From positions 1 to 64,000 of the forward strand of contig JAHEYB010000005.1 in the NCBI GenBank assembly GCA_023251805.1: a DNA stretch of 64,000 bases. Direction: 5' to 3'. Both the position numbers and the translations under genes were made by a program. Below the pieces are notes generated by a model. That model was not told the origin of the DNA and did not search any database. It saw nothing but the letters and a program-made list of their open reading frames with translations. Source of the DNA: Bacteroidota bacterium (GTDB taxonomy: Bacteria; Bacteroidota; Bacteroidia; 2-12-FULL-35-15). Positions 7,963 through 15,335 of the stretch are shown piece by piece. Every line of letters starts with the position of its first letter. Positions within the stretch are counted from its first letter, which is position 1.

Positions 7963-9132
7963 TTAATCCAAAACAATTTCTTCTTTACTGAAATCGTAAT
8001 TAGAATAATCAGTAATCACATTATAAAGTGTATCGCGCTCAATTGGCGCACGGCCTACTTGCTTTATCATCTCTACCAATTGCTGTGTTGTTAAAGCAGG
8101 CGATTGTTCTTCCGAACCCGCCATTGTATAAATTTTTGTAGAATCGTCAATCGTTCCATCAATATCATCCACACCAAATGCCAAAGAAAGTTGTGCAGTG
8201 GTTCTGCCAATCATTGGCCAATACGCTTTCACATGTCCGAAATTATCCATGTAAATGCGAGACACAGCATAGTTACGCAAATCCTCTATCACCGTTGATT
8301 CGGCAATATGACTCATTTGGTTTCCACCGTTTCTAAATTTTAAAGGAATAAACGTATTAAAACCTTTTGTTTTGTCTTGCAAATCGCGCAAACGATTCAT
8401 GTGATCAATTCGGTGTTCAAATTTTTCTACGTGTCCGTATAACATTGTTGCATTCGAAGGCATTCCTAATTTATGCGCTGTCTCGTGAATCTCTAACCAT
8501 TCAGCAGAAGTACATTTGTCTTCGCAAATTTCTTTACGAACGGTTTCATCAAATATTTCTGCTCCGCCACCCGGTAATGAATTTTGTCCGTGCTCTTTTA
8601 AAATACGCAAACCTTCTTCATAACTTACTTTTGCTTTTCTGCACATGTATTCCAATTCCACCGCTGTGAATGCTTTCACATGCAAATCAGGACGAATTTC
8701 TTTTATTTTTTTGATCAGGTTTGCAAAATACATCAAGCCCATTTTCGGATGCACTCCACCAACAATGTGAACTTCGGTAATTGGTTTCCCATCGTATTTG
8801 CGTACTAAATCTAAAATTTGCTCTTCGGATAATTCCCAAGCGCCATCTTTTTGTTTTAACAAACGTGAGTAAGAACAAAACTTACAATCAAACACACAAA
8901 TATTAGTCGGCTCGATATGGAAATTGCGATTGAAATAAACGTTGTTTCCGTTTTTCTTTTCGCGGATATAATTCGCCAAAGTACCTAAAAAACCGAGCTC
9001 GCCTTTTTCAAAAAGCAAAACACCTTCATCGAAAGTAATTCGCTCGCTGGCAATTACCTTTTCAGTAATTTTTTTAAGGTCGTTTGATAATTTGGAATCT
9101 ATTAAAAGGGAAGAAATATCTCGGGTTTGCAT
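7963..9132 (-). CDS. mqnE: Aminodeoxyfutalosine synthase MqnE (radical SAM)
   Basis: Radical SAM enzyme of the futalosine route to menaquinone. It joins 3-[(1-carboxyvinyl)oxy]benzoate and S-adenosylmethionine to give aminodeoxyfutalosine. The CxxxCxxC cluster motif appears as NICVFDCKFCSY. The MqnE-specific stretch GGGAEIFDETVRKEICEDK...MPSNATMLYGHVE and the GRAPIERDTLYN tail separate it from MqnC and CofH. The ATG at 9132 is preferred over a TTG at 9153, because the latter lies inside the inferred -7 element at 9151-9158. The other pathway genes are not in this window. 389 residues, normal length. Confidence 0.92.
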   Translation of the reverse strand: MQTRDISSLLIDSKLSNDLKKITEKVIASERITFDEGVLLFEKGELGFLGTLANYIREKKNGNNVYFNRNFHIEPTNICVFDCKFCSYSRLLKQKDGAWELSEEQILDLVRKYDGKPITEVHIVGGVHPKMGLMYFANLIKKIKEIRPDLHVKAFTAVELEYMCRKAKVSYEEGLRILKEHGQNSLPGGGAEIFDETVRKEICEDKCTSAEWLEIHETAHKLGMPSNATMLYGHVEKFEHRIDHMNRLRDLQDKTKGFNTFIPLKFRNGGNQMSHIAESTVIEDLRNYAVSRIYMDNFGHVKAYWPMIGRTTAQLSLAFGVDDIDGTIDDSTKIYTMAGSEEQSPALTTQQLVEMIKQVGRAPIERDTLYNVITDYSNYDFSKEEIVLD

Positions 9133-9150
9133 GGTTGCTAATTTAAAGCA

Positions 9151-9182
9151 CAAATTTACGATTTGTAGGATTTAATAGCAAA
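9151..9182 (-). promoter_or_regulatory. Bacteroidota-type promoter of mqnE
   Basis: On the minus strand TTTG (complement of 9179-9182) lies 20 bases upstream of TAAATTTG (complement of 9151-9158). The element stands 18 bases before the chosen ATG and therefore also supports that start. Confidence 0.75.
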
Positions 9183-9227
9183 CGTATAAGGCTTTTGTTT
9201 CAAAATACAACAAATCGAACAATTCCG

Positions 9228-9235
9228 TATATTTG
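9228..9235 (+). promoter_or_regulatory. TATATTTG -7 element abutting the antitoxin start
   Basis: A perfect TAnnTTTG -7 box ends 4 bases before the ATG at 9240. No TTTG is found at the right distance upstream. If used, transcription would begin at or next to the start codon and the mRNA would be leaderless. Confidence 0.5.
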
Positions 9236-9239
9236 TGGC

Positions 9240-9434
9240 ATGAAAGCAATGGTAATCACCCCAAAAAGTCAAACAGAGTTTAAGTTCATTAACGACTTAT
9301 TAAAAAAGTTAGGCGTTTCCTCTGCAACAATGACCGAAGAAGAAATTGAAGATCTTGGTTTATCAAAACTATTAAAATCAGTTGATAAAGGAAAAAAGGT
9401 AAACAAAGAAACAATTCTTCAAAAGCTAAAGTAG
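9240..9434 (+). CDS. Antitoxin of a RelE/ParE-type toxin-antitoxin pair
   Basis: A 64-residue protein. The ATG at 9240 is chosen; the open frame extends upstream to 9195, but that part overlaps the promoter region. The C-terminal half (MTEEEIEDLGLSKLLKSVDKGKKVNKETILQKLK) has the acidic helix followed by a basic end seen in small Bacteroidota antitoxins whose C-terminus wraps the toxin. The N-terminus (MKAMVITPKSQTEFKFINDLLKKLG) has no recognisable ribbon-helix-helix. The gene ends 1 base before the toxin start, the classic antitoxin-first order. Confidence 0.75.
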   Translation: MKAMVITPKSQTEFKFINDLLKKLGVSSATMTEEEIEDLGLSKLLKSVDKGKKVNKETILQKLK

Positions 9435-9435
9435 T

Positions 9436-9702
9436 ATGCAAATTGAGTTTTTAGGAAAATTCTCAAAAGATCTTGATCGCATTAACCAAAAATCTGTCAA
9501 GACAGCTCTTTTAAAGCTTATTTATGAGATAGAACATTCAGAAAACTTAAACAATATCCAAAATCTTAAAAAACTAGTTGGTCATAAATCTGCCTATAGA
9601 GTAAGAATAGGTGATTATCGTGTTGGCTTCTTTTACGAAAATCGAAAAGTTTTATTTGCAAGAATAATTCATCGAAAAGATATTTACAAAGTCTTTCCAT
9701 AG
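9436..9702 (+). CDS. RelE/ParE-family toxin
   Basis: An 88-residue basic protein of the RelE/ParE superfamily. Diagnostic features are the N-terminal strand-helix (IEFLGKFSKDLDRI), then LKKLVGHKSAYRVRIGDYRVGFFYENRKVLFARIIHRKDIYKVFP. The YRVRIGDYRVGF hairpin and the arginine/histidine-rich last strand are the family signature. RelE members cleave mRNA on the ribosome and ParE members block gyrase; the sequence does not decide between them. It is paired with the antitoxin directly upstream and ends 9 bases before a response regulator gene. Confidence 0.88.
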   Translation: MQIEFLGKFSKDLDRINQKSVKTALLKLIYEIEHSENLNNIQNLKKLVGHKSAYRVRIGDYRVGFFYENRKVLFARIIHRKDIYKVFP

Positions 9703-9711
9703 GCTATAACA

Positions 9712-10401
9712 ATGAGTCAAAAGCACATCCTTTTAGTAGAAGACGAGGAAAATCTTCGTAAAACCATACAATTGAACTTGGAGTTGGAAGGTTATTCCGT
9801 TTCCACAGCTTCTGATGGAATAGAGGCTTTGAAGGAATTCAGAAAAGGGAGTTTCCATTTGGTGATTTTGGATGTTATGCTTCCTGAGATGAATGGCTAC
9901 GATGTGTGTGAGGAAATTCGGAAGGAAAACACCCAACTACCAGTTTTGTTCTTAACCGCAAAAGGCTCCAGTGCCGATAAAATTCAAGGATTAAAATTGG
10001 GTGCTGACGATTATTTGACCAAACCATTCAATTTGGAAGAGCTGCTGTTGAGGGTTCAAATTTTGGTAAAAAGAGGTAATCAGCAAACAGAAAAATCGGT
10101 TGAATCATATTCCTTTGCTAACAACAAAGTGAATTTTGTTACTTATGAAATTGTAGGACTGAATGGAAAAACAGAAATCAGCAAAAAGGAAATTGCGCTT
10201 TTGAAATTATTGATTGAACGTAAAGGAGAAGTAGTTTCCAGAGAAGAAATATTAGATTCTGTTTGGGGAAAAGATGCGTATCCATCATCAAGAACAATCG
10301 ACAATTACATTCTTGCTTTTAGAAAATATTTTGAACAAAATCAACGTGAACCGATACACTTTCATTCCATCAGAGGTGTGGGATATAAGTTTACGGAATA
10401 A
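9712..10401 (+). CDS. OmpR/PhoB-family response regulator, orphan
   Basis: A 229-residue DNA-binding response regulator. Residues 1-120 are the receiver domain, with the acidic pair in LLVEDEE, the phosphoacceptor aspartate in LVILDVMLP, the threonine in LFLTAKG and the lysine in YLTKPF. Residues 130-229 are the winged-helix effector domain (ISKKEIALLKLLIERKGEVVSREEILDSVWG...SRTIDNYILAFRKYF...IRGVGYKF). No histidine kinase lies beside it. It follows the toxin gene by only 9 bases, so it may share that transcript or have a promoter inside the toxin gene. Confidence 0.92.
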   Translation: MSQKHILLVEDEENLRKTIQLNLELEGYSVSTASDGIEALKEFRKGSFHLVILDVMLPEMNGYDVCEEIRKENTQLPVLFLTAKGSSADKIQGLKLGADDYLTKPFNLEELLLRVQILVKRGNQQTEKSVESYSFANNKVNFVTYEIVGLNGKTEISKKEIALLKLLIERKGEVVSREEILDSVWGKDAYPSSRTIDNYILAFRKYFEQNQREPIHFHSIRGVGYKFTE

Positions 10402-10650
10402 CTACTTAGCTTCTTCTTGTTTAGCAGGATCGCTTCCCTCCTCTTTCTCCAGCACTTCAATAATCACAAACATCACTAACAAAATCAACAATATTACAAT
10501 AAACACTTTTCTGTTTTTATAAAGTGGCGTTTTGTATAAAGGTTTTGTAGCTGATTGATAATTATACATCAACTTCTTAAAATCCTTATGCTTATTGATT
10601 TGCTCATCCGGCAAATCGGGTTTATCAATATTGAATTTCAGGTTCGACAT
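10402..10650 (-). CDS. Small single-pass membrane protein coupled to the sigma factor
   Basis: An 82-residue protein with a cytoplasmic-type N-terminal region of about 48 residues (many lysines and tyrosines), one membrane helix (FIVILLILLVMFVIIEVL, about 50-67) and a short acidic tail. Its start codon overlaps the sigma factor stop by 1 base (TAATG), so the two are translationally coupled. Position and topology are those expected of a membrane anti-sigma factor or regulator, but no known anti-sigma domain is recognisable. That role is inference only. Confidence 0.7.
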   Translation of the reverse strand: MSNLKFNIDKPDLPDEQINKHKDFKKLMYNYQSATKPLYKTPLYKNRKVFIVILLILLVMFVIIEVLEKEEGSDPAKQEEAK

Positions 10651-11216
10651 TATTTCTTGCTCAGCACTTTTTTTAATTTATCTAAAATGCGATAGACTTT
10701 CACTTTCGCATTGTTCTCTGTTATACCAATAATTGCTCCAACTTCGGCAAATGAATTTTTTTCAAAAAAACGTAATTCTATTAATTGAAGTTCTAAAGCA
10801 TCTAATTGCTTTACTGCAACCATCATTTTTTGAATTCCTTCGGCATTTTCGTCCAATTCTACCTCCTGCGCAATTTGCATCATCCCATTTTGGTTCAGAC
10901 TCACTACTCGTTGGGCATTATTTTTTCTAAAATACATATTTATTTCATTAAAGGCAATTCTGAAAAGCCATGCTGAAAAAGGAACGCCTTTGTACTCGTA
11001 TTTCTTAATATTAATAAGTGCTTTTAAAAAAACTTGTGATGTAATATCGGCTGCCAGCTCTTCATCGTCCGTCCTTCTGTGTACAAAAACAAATATCGAC
11101 TTATAATACTTATCATACAGCACACCGAATCGCGCAGGGTTTTCTTTTGCTGCTTCAATGAGCTGCAATTCCTGCTGAATTTCGATATCCGATTTATGAT
11201 GAGAGCTCACCGGCAC
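10650..11216 (-). CDS. RNA polymerase sigma-70 family (ECF-like) sigma factor
   Basis: A 188-residue alternative sigma factor with regions 2 and 4. Region 2 is seen as FGVLYDKYYKSIFVFVHRRTDDEELAADITSQVFLKALINI...PFSAWLFRIAFNEINMYFRKN. Region 4 is seen as LDALELQLIELRFFEKNSFAEVGAIIGITENNAKVKVYRILDKLK. The start is GTG at 11216; no ATG is available upstream of region 2. It directs RNA polymerase to an unknown regulon. The partner downstream is a one-TM protein rather than the FecR-type anti-sigma factor common in Bacteroidota. Confidence 0.9.
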   Translation of the reverse strand: MPVSSHHKSDIEIQQELQLIEAAKENPARFGVLYDKYYKSIFVFVHRRTDDEELAADITSQVFLKALINIKKYEYKGVPFSAWLFRIAFNEINMYFRKNNAQRVVSLNQNGMMQIAQEVELDENAEGIQKMMVAVKQLDALELQLIELRFFEKNSFAEVGAIIGITENNAKVKVYRILDKLKKVLSKK

Positions 11217-11276
11217 AAATTTGTTTAATTAATAATGATTGAAAAGACCAAAAGATACAAGTAACTGAATTTATTT

Positions 11277-14180
11277 TTAACGGTTACAAATCCCTTTAAA
11301 TGAACAATATTCACAATTGTCTACCTCCTTCGTTTGAGTAAAACGTAATTTCGTATCCATTATTTCAGAAAGCATCAATTGCAATTGCTTTTCAAAATCA
11401 CCCAGTACTTCTATATTCAAATTAGCTGAGTCCTTTACTTTTACTGTTTTTAATCCTGCACTTAATTCACGAAACGTAACAATTCCTGAAACGATATTTT
11501 CTTTTATTACAGGATTTTCCTTTTGATACAACCAGGCATAGGTCAACAATTGAAAACTTTTTGCCAAGTCTGAATTGGTTCTTAGATCATCCCAATCTTC
11601 CAATTTCAACTCTTTGTTATCCGCTAAACCTGTTTTATAATCCACAATACGCGTGGTGCTCCCCAATGTATCAATCCTATCCGCTTTTCCTTTTACTTTT
11701 ACTTTAATCGCATTAGTGCCAACCATTATATCACTTTCCAATTCCCTCTCCAACGCTTTAATAATAATTGGAGTTCCTTCCTTTTCCGCTTTTTGGATGC
11801 TTGCAATTTCAGTATCTAAAAAATTATGAATGAATTTAAGAGCAACTTTTAAAGTAAGTAAATTTTTTCCATAGCTCACTTCCGTGCCACTGCTTTGTTT
11901 CATGAACAAAGTAAGCGTGGTGGATTCCGCTTGCTTTTTCATTTCATTAATATCAGTAATTTGGATTTTTTTTCCGACATGAGGTCTATAAAATAGCTCC
12001 AATGCTTCGTGAATAACATTTCCAAGTGTGTCTGCACCAATAGTGTCTTCTATTTCGTCAGCTTCTCTTAAACCAGCAATAGCATGAAAATAAAACTGTA
12101 AAGAACAATTACGATATATATTTAATAATGAAGGAGAGAATCCATACTCTGATTTCAGCTTCAGCTTTTCCATCACCGGTGCTGACTTTTCAATTGAAAT
12201 AGCGGTATTAAATCCATTATTAATAATTGGAATACTAACGAGCTTCTCAGTAATTATTACATTCGGATTTACTTTTGGCAATTCATAAATCAATTGTGTT
12301 AAAAATCTACTCTTCTCCCCGCTTCCCAAAGCATCACTTTCTGTATTGTACAATAAATGAATGTTTGTAGCACGCTGCAACAACCTGTAAAAGTGATAGG
12401 AAAAAATAGAATCTTTATCTCCGTATGTTGGTAATCCAAATACACGTTTTAGTTCAAAAGGAATAAACGAATTGACTGCTTTTCCGGAGGGCAAAATATC
12501 TTCATTGCAAGAAAGCAAAATCACGTTCTCAAAATCAAGTGTACGTGTTTCCAACATTCCCATTACTTGCAAGCCCATCAAGGGTTCTCCGTAGAATGGC
12601 AAAGTAGAGCTTCGCACTATTTGGTTCACGATACTTCTCAATACTTTTAAATCACTTATCGAAGACGGATATTCTATCATCAATACCTCAATACGCTTAA
12701 TAATTTTTGTGAACGCAAACAAATATTCTAATTCTAGACTTGCTTTATTCTCATCGTTTTTATCTTGCTGAAGAACAATTCCGTTTTTTAATGTTTCTAT
12801 TAAATAATGAACACATTTGATTGCATCTGACGGAATTTGCCAATGCAGGAAGATTCCTTTTAAAACCTTAAATTCTTCTTCACAATGAAACTCCGCAAAA
12901 ATAGATTCCAGCATTTTCAAGCCAACAAAAACAATATTTCTTTGTTGGATCGCTTGCAAAACAGCACGAATCTTATACTCTTGAGAAACAGAAAGCAATG
13001 CAGTAGCGGTATACGCATGACTCAACAACTTTAGTACATCACTGTGATAAAAACTATAATTTGTTTTCTCTTGTGCGAGTTTCAACCCGTTTTCGTGCAT
13101 TGCAAACACCAAATCAAAATAACCAGCAACAGGAGTGTTTTTCAATGGATAACCCATTGTAACGTTAATGTCTTTTAAATTTTCCGGTAAGGAATGTAAA
13201 ACAGGAAACAATAAATTTTCATCAGCCAAGACGATAGCGGTAGCTTTCAACAAAGGATCTGTCTTTTTTATTTCATCCACCAAGCTTCCAGCAACCTTTG
13301 CCTGAGCAACATTTTTAGCCGCACCAATCACTGTAATTAATTTTTTTTCGGTGGAAAGCAATGTCTCCTCGATTGTAATATTTCTATCGCCTGCTTGCTT
13401 ATCAGAAGAAAGAAGCTTTGAGAACTTACCCGATTGATTATACTTACGAATAAATCTTCCGGCTTCCTGATTCACATTCTTGATATAATAAGAATCGGTA
13501 TCCCAAATAATTTCTGCTTTATCTGCATTCAATAATTTTTCAATGATTTCTTCTTCTGCTTTATTCAAGGCATTGAATCCCGCAAAAATAATTTTCTTCC
13601 AAGGGTGTTTTCCTACACGCTCTTCTACATTATCAACCACAATTCGATAAGCCAATCCTTGATATGCTTGGTGCTGAGATAATAAACGTTGAGAGAAATT
13701 TTGATAGTATTCACCCAACAATTTCCAGAATTCCAAATATTGTTTTTGAAAATCTGTCAATGTTTCTTCAGAGTTCAAACTCCAAGCTTCTAATTCTTTA
13801 ATGTCTTTTAAATTTCCAAAAAGCTGTTTGTGATCTACTAGATACCTATCTATCTCATTTAAATCACTCAATAATATCTGTCCCCACTTACTAAACTCAT
13901 CAAATGTTTCAATGTCTCTTTTACCAACTGCTTTCACTGTCTCATACAATTCGAAAAGCAAAGTGGTAGAATCAGCAACCTCCAATTCAGCCAAAAGTGA
14001 AACAAAATCTTCGGTTGCTAGTATTTCCGGACTCCAGAAGGTTTTTTTGAGCTTTTTAGAAATCTGCGTTTTTAGAAACAAACCCGCACGTCTGTTGGGC
14101 AATACAATACACAACTCGCTCACATCATCCCCATATTTCTTATGGAGATAGTCGACCGTTTTTTCGAGGAATGATTGCAT
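11277..14180 (-). CDS. addB: AddB/RexB-like PD-(D/E)XK exonuclease subunit
   Basis: A 967-residue protein resembling the AddB/RecC-type subunit of a double-strand-break processing helicase-nuclease. The N-terminus (CIVLPNRRAGLFLKTQI) occupies the Walker A position without a usable GxGKT, so the helicase half is probably inactive. The C-terminal RecB-family nuclease shows GNVIHEALELFY, then IVDYKTG. Four cysteines, one in YRNCSLQFYFH and three in CEYCSFKGIC, would hold the [4Fe-4S] cluster known from AddB. The AddA-like partner is on the same strand at 17586-20768, not directly adjacent. Gene symbol by analogy. Confidence 0.85.
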   Translation of the reverse strand: MQSFLEKTVDYLHKKYGDDVSELCIVLPNRRAGLFLKTQISKKLKKTFWSPEILATEDFVSLLAELEVADSTTLLFELYETVKAVGKRDIETFDEFSKWGQILLSDLNEIDRYLVDHKQLFGNLKDIKELEAWSLNSEETLTDFQKQYLEFWKLLGEYYQNFSQRLLSQHQAYQGLAYRIVVDNVEERVGKHPWKKIIFAGFNALNKAEEEIIEKLLNADKAEIIWDTDSYYIKNVNQEAGRFIRKYNQSGKFSKLLSSDKQAGDRNITIEETLLSTEKKLITVIGAAKNVAQAKVAGSLVDEIKKTDPLLKATAIVLADENLLFPVLHSLPENLKDINVTMGYPLKNTPVAGYFDLVFAMHENGLKLAQEKTNYSFYHSDVLKLLSHAYTATALLSVSQEYKIRAVLQAIQQRNIVFVGLKMLESIFAEFHCEEEFKVLKGIFLHWQIPSDAIKCVHYLIETLKNGIVLQQDKNDENKASLELEYLFAFTKIIKRIEVLMIEYPSSISDLKVLRSIVNQIVRSSTLPFYGEPLMGLQVMGMLETRTLDFENVILLSCNEDILPSGKAVNSFIPFELKRVFGLPTYGDKDSIFSYHFYRLLQRATNIHLLYNTESDALGSGEKSRFLTQLIYELPKVNPNVIITEKLVSIPIINNGFNTAISIEKSAPVMEKLKLKSEYGFSPSLLNIYRNCSLQFYFHAIAGLREADEIEDTIGADTLGNVIHEALELFYRPHVGKKIQITDINEMKKQAESTTLTLFMKQSSGTEVSYGKNLLTLKVALKFIHNFLDTEIASIQKAEKEGTPIIIKALERELESDIMVGTNAIKVKVKGKADRIDTLGSTTRIVDYKTGLADNKELKLEDWDDLRTNSDLAKSFQLLTYAWLYQKENPVIKENIVSGIVTFRELSAGLKTVKVKDSANLNIEVLGDFEKQLQLMLSEIMDTKLRFTQTKEVDNCEYCSFKGICNR

Positions 14181-14304
14181 TCTTTACTGAATTTCTAAAA
14201 TTATTCTTATAAAATGTAAATATAAAAATACTAATTGGTAATATTGGTACGTTATTAGGAAAAGAACTCCCCTACACTTCAGTTTCGGAGAATAAAAAGA
14301 AATC

Positions 14305-14904
14305 ATGAACAGAATCATCGCCCTTCTAGTTATTGCGCAATTCATCTGTTTGTCGCAATCAGCCCAAGTGAAACGAGCATCAGATGCTTGTCCGGGTACA
14401 AATAACAAAGCAAGCACCAGCAAAGAGTATGCTTATCTCAGCAAACGTTCGGCTGCTAAAGACAATAGTGATTTTTCAAAACCGAAATATCAAAGTATCT
14501 ACAATAAAAAAGCGACATCGAATCCTGTTTCAGCGAGTGCAGAAGTACGAAGAGGTAGAGCAGCAACAACTCCGCAAAGAGTGGCTGTTCCTAAAAAGGA
14601 AAAAGAGCAAGCCATCGCTCCGAAAGAAACCACTGAGCCAAAAAAAGTAGAAACAGAAAATGAATTTGAAAAAGCGGAATCTTCTAAACCTTACGATGTC
14701 ATTCCGACTGAAAAAGTAATCGCTCCGAAAATAGAGAAAATTGAAAAAACTGTAAAGGCAGAAGGAAAATCGACTACTTCCCATAAGAAAGAAAAAGCTG
14801 TAGAAAATACAAAAGCCACAAACAAAGCGCTTGCTCAGCAAAAGCGCGCAAAGAAAAAATTGTGTTTCGGAAAAAAAGGCGCAACTAGTTGTCCTGAGTT
14901 TTAA
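14305..14904 (+). CDS. Secreted lysine/alanine-rich low-complexity protein
   Basis: A 199-residue protein with a signal peptide (residues 1-20, cleavage near SQSAQ). The mature part is highly charged (long K/E/A-rich stretch from about 75 to 190) and probably disordered. It has a cysteine near each end (DACPG; LCFGKKGATSCPEF), so a small C-terminal disulfide loop is possible. Family not recognised. An antisense open frame across its start is a by-product of the composition. The next gene starts 3 bases downstream. Confidence 0.7.
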   Translation: MNRIIALLVIAQFICLSQSAQVKRASDACPGTNNKASTSKEYAYLSKRSAAKDNSDFSKPKYQSIYNKKATSNPVSASAEVRRGRAATTPQRVAVPKKEKEQAIAPKETTEPKKVETENEFEKAESSKPYDVIPTEKVIAPKIEKIEKTVKAEGKSTTSHKKEKAVENTKATNKALAQQKRAKKKLCFGKKGATSCPEF

Positions 14905-14907
14905 ATT

Positions 14908-15150
14908 ATGAACATTCAATATCCTCAATACAGAAAATATTTAAATAATAAATCTTTTTTCAAAATCATTTCTGATAAGGAATGGGAAGAGATTCAAGTG
15001 GTTGGCAGCAAACATGTTCTCAAAAATTTTTCAGTTAAAATTATGCCCGACAGAAATTTTCTTCAGGATATGACCTTTGATTATAAAGAGAATTGGGAGG
15101 AGATAGAGGAAGGGGAATATGAAACAATAAAAAATAGAGTTACTAAATAA
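14908..15150 (+). CDS. Small hypothetical protein
   Basis: An 80-residue acidic-to-neutral soluble protein, rich in aromatic residues, with no signal peptide or membrane segment. It starts 3 bases after the preceding lysine-rich secreted protein, so the two are probably cotranscribed. I do not recognise a family. The frame is intact and begins at a clear ATG. Confidence 0.6.
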   Translation: MNIQYPQYRKYLNNKSFFKIISDKEWEEIQVVGSKHVLKNFSVKIMPDRNFLQDMTFDYKENWEEIEEGEYETIKNRVTK

Positions 15151-15154
15151 CATT

Positions 15155-15265
15155 TGTGAAATCCCCCTTTATCCCCCTTTTCCAAAGGGGGAATTTGATT
15201 CCAGCAATCACATTATTAGGAGTACTATCTATTCCCTCTTGGTGAAGAGGGTTAGGGAGATTGTT
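15155..15265. repeat. CCCCCTTT...AAAGGGGG-type palindromic intergenic repeat
   Basis: The spacer contains two CCCCCTTT units, the second pairing with AAAGGGGG, and later CCCTCTTGGTGAAGAGGG. This G/C-run palindromic style is repeated at 31354-31384, 31462-31492 and, inside a gene, at 31875-31902. It stands out strongly from the AT-rich surroundings. Confidence 0.6.
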
Positions 15266-15278
15266 TTAAAGCAACAAA

Positions 15279-15314
15279 AAAAACACCTTTCTCCAATTGG
15301 AACAAGGTGTTTTT
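15279..15314. terminator. Bidirectional rho-independent terminator
   Basis: AAAAACACCTT (15279-15289) pairs with AAGGTGTTTTT (15304-15314) across a 14-base loop. A T-run follows on each strand, so it can end both the forward small-gene transcript and the reverse M13 peptidase transcript. Confidence 0.8.
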
Positions 15315-15335
15315 AATTATTAATCACAAACAATA

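Noticed and set aside
14184-14423. Minus-strand open frame across the start of the lysine-rich secreted protein
   Set aside because: It overlaps the forward gene's signal peptide region, lacks any domain, and follows from composition. The forward frame has a clear ATG and signal peptide.
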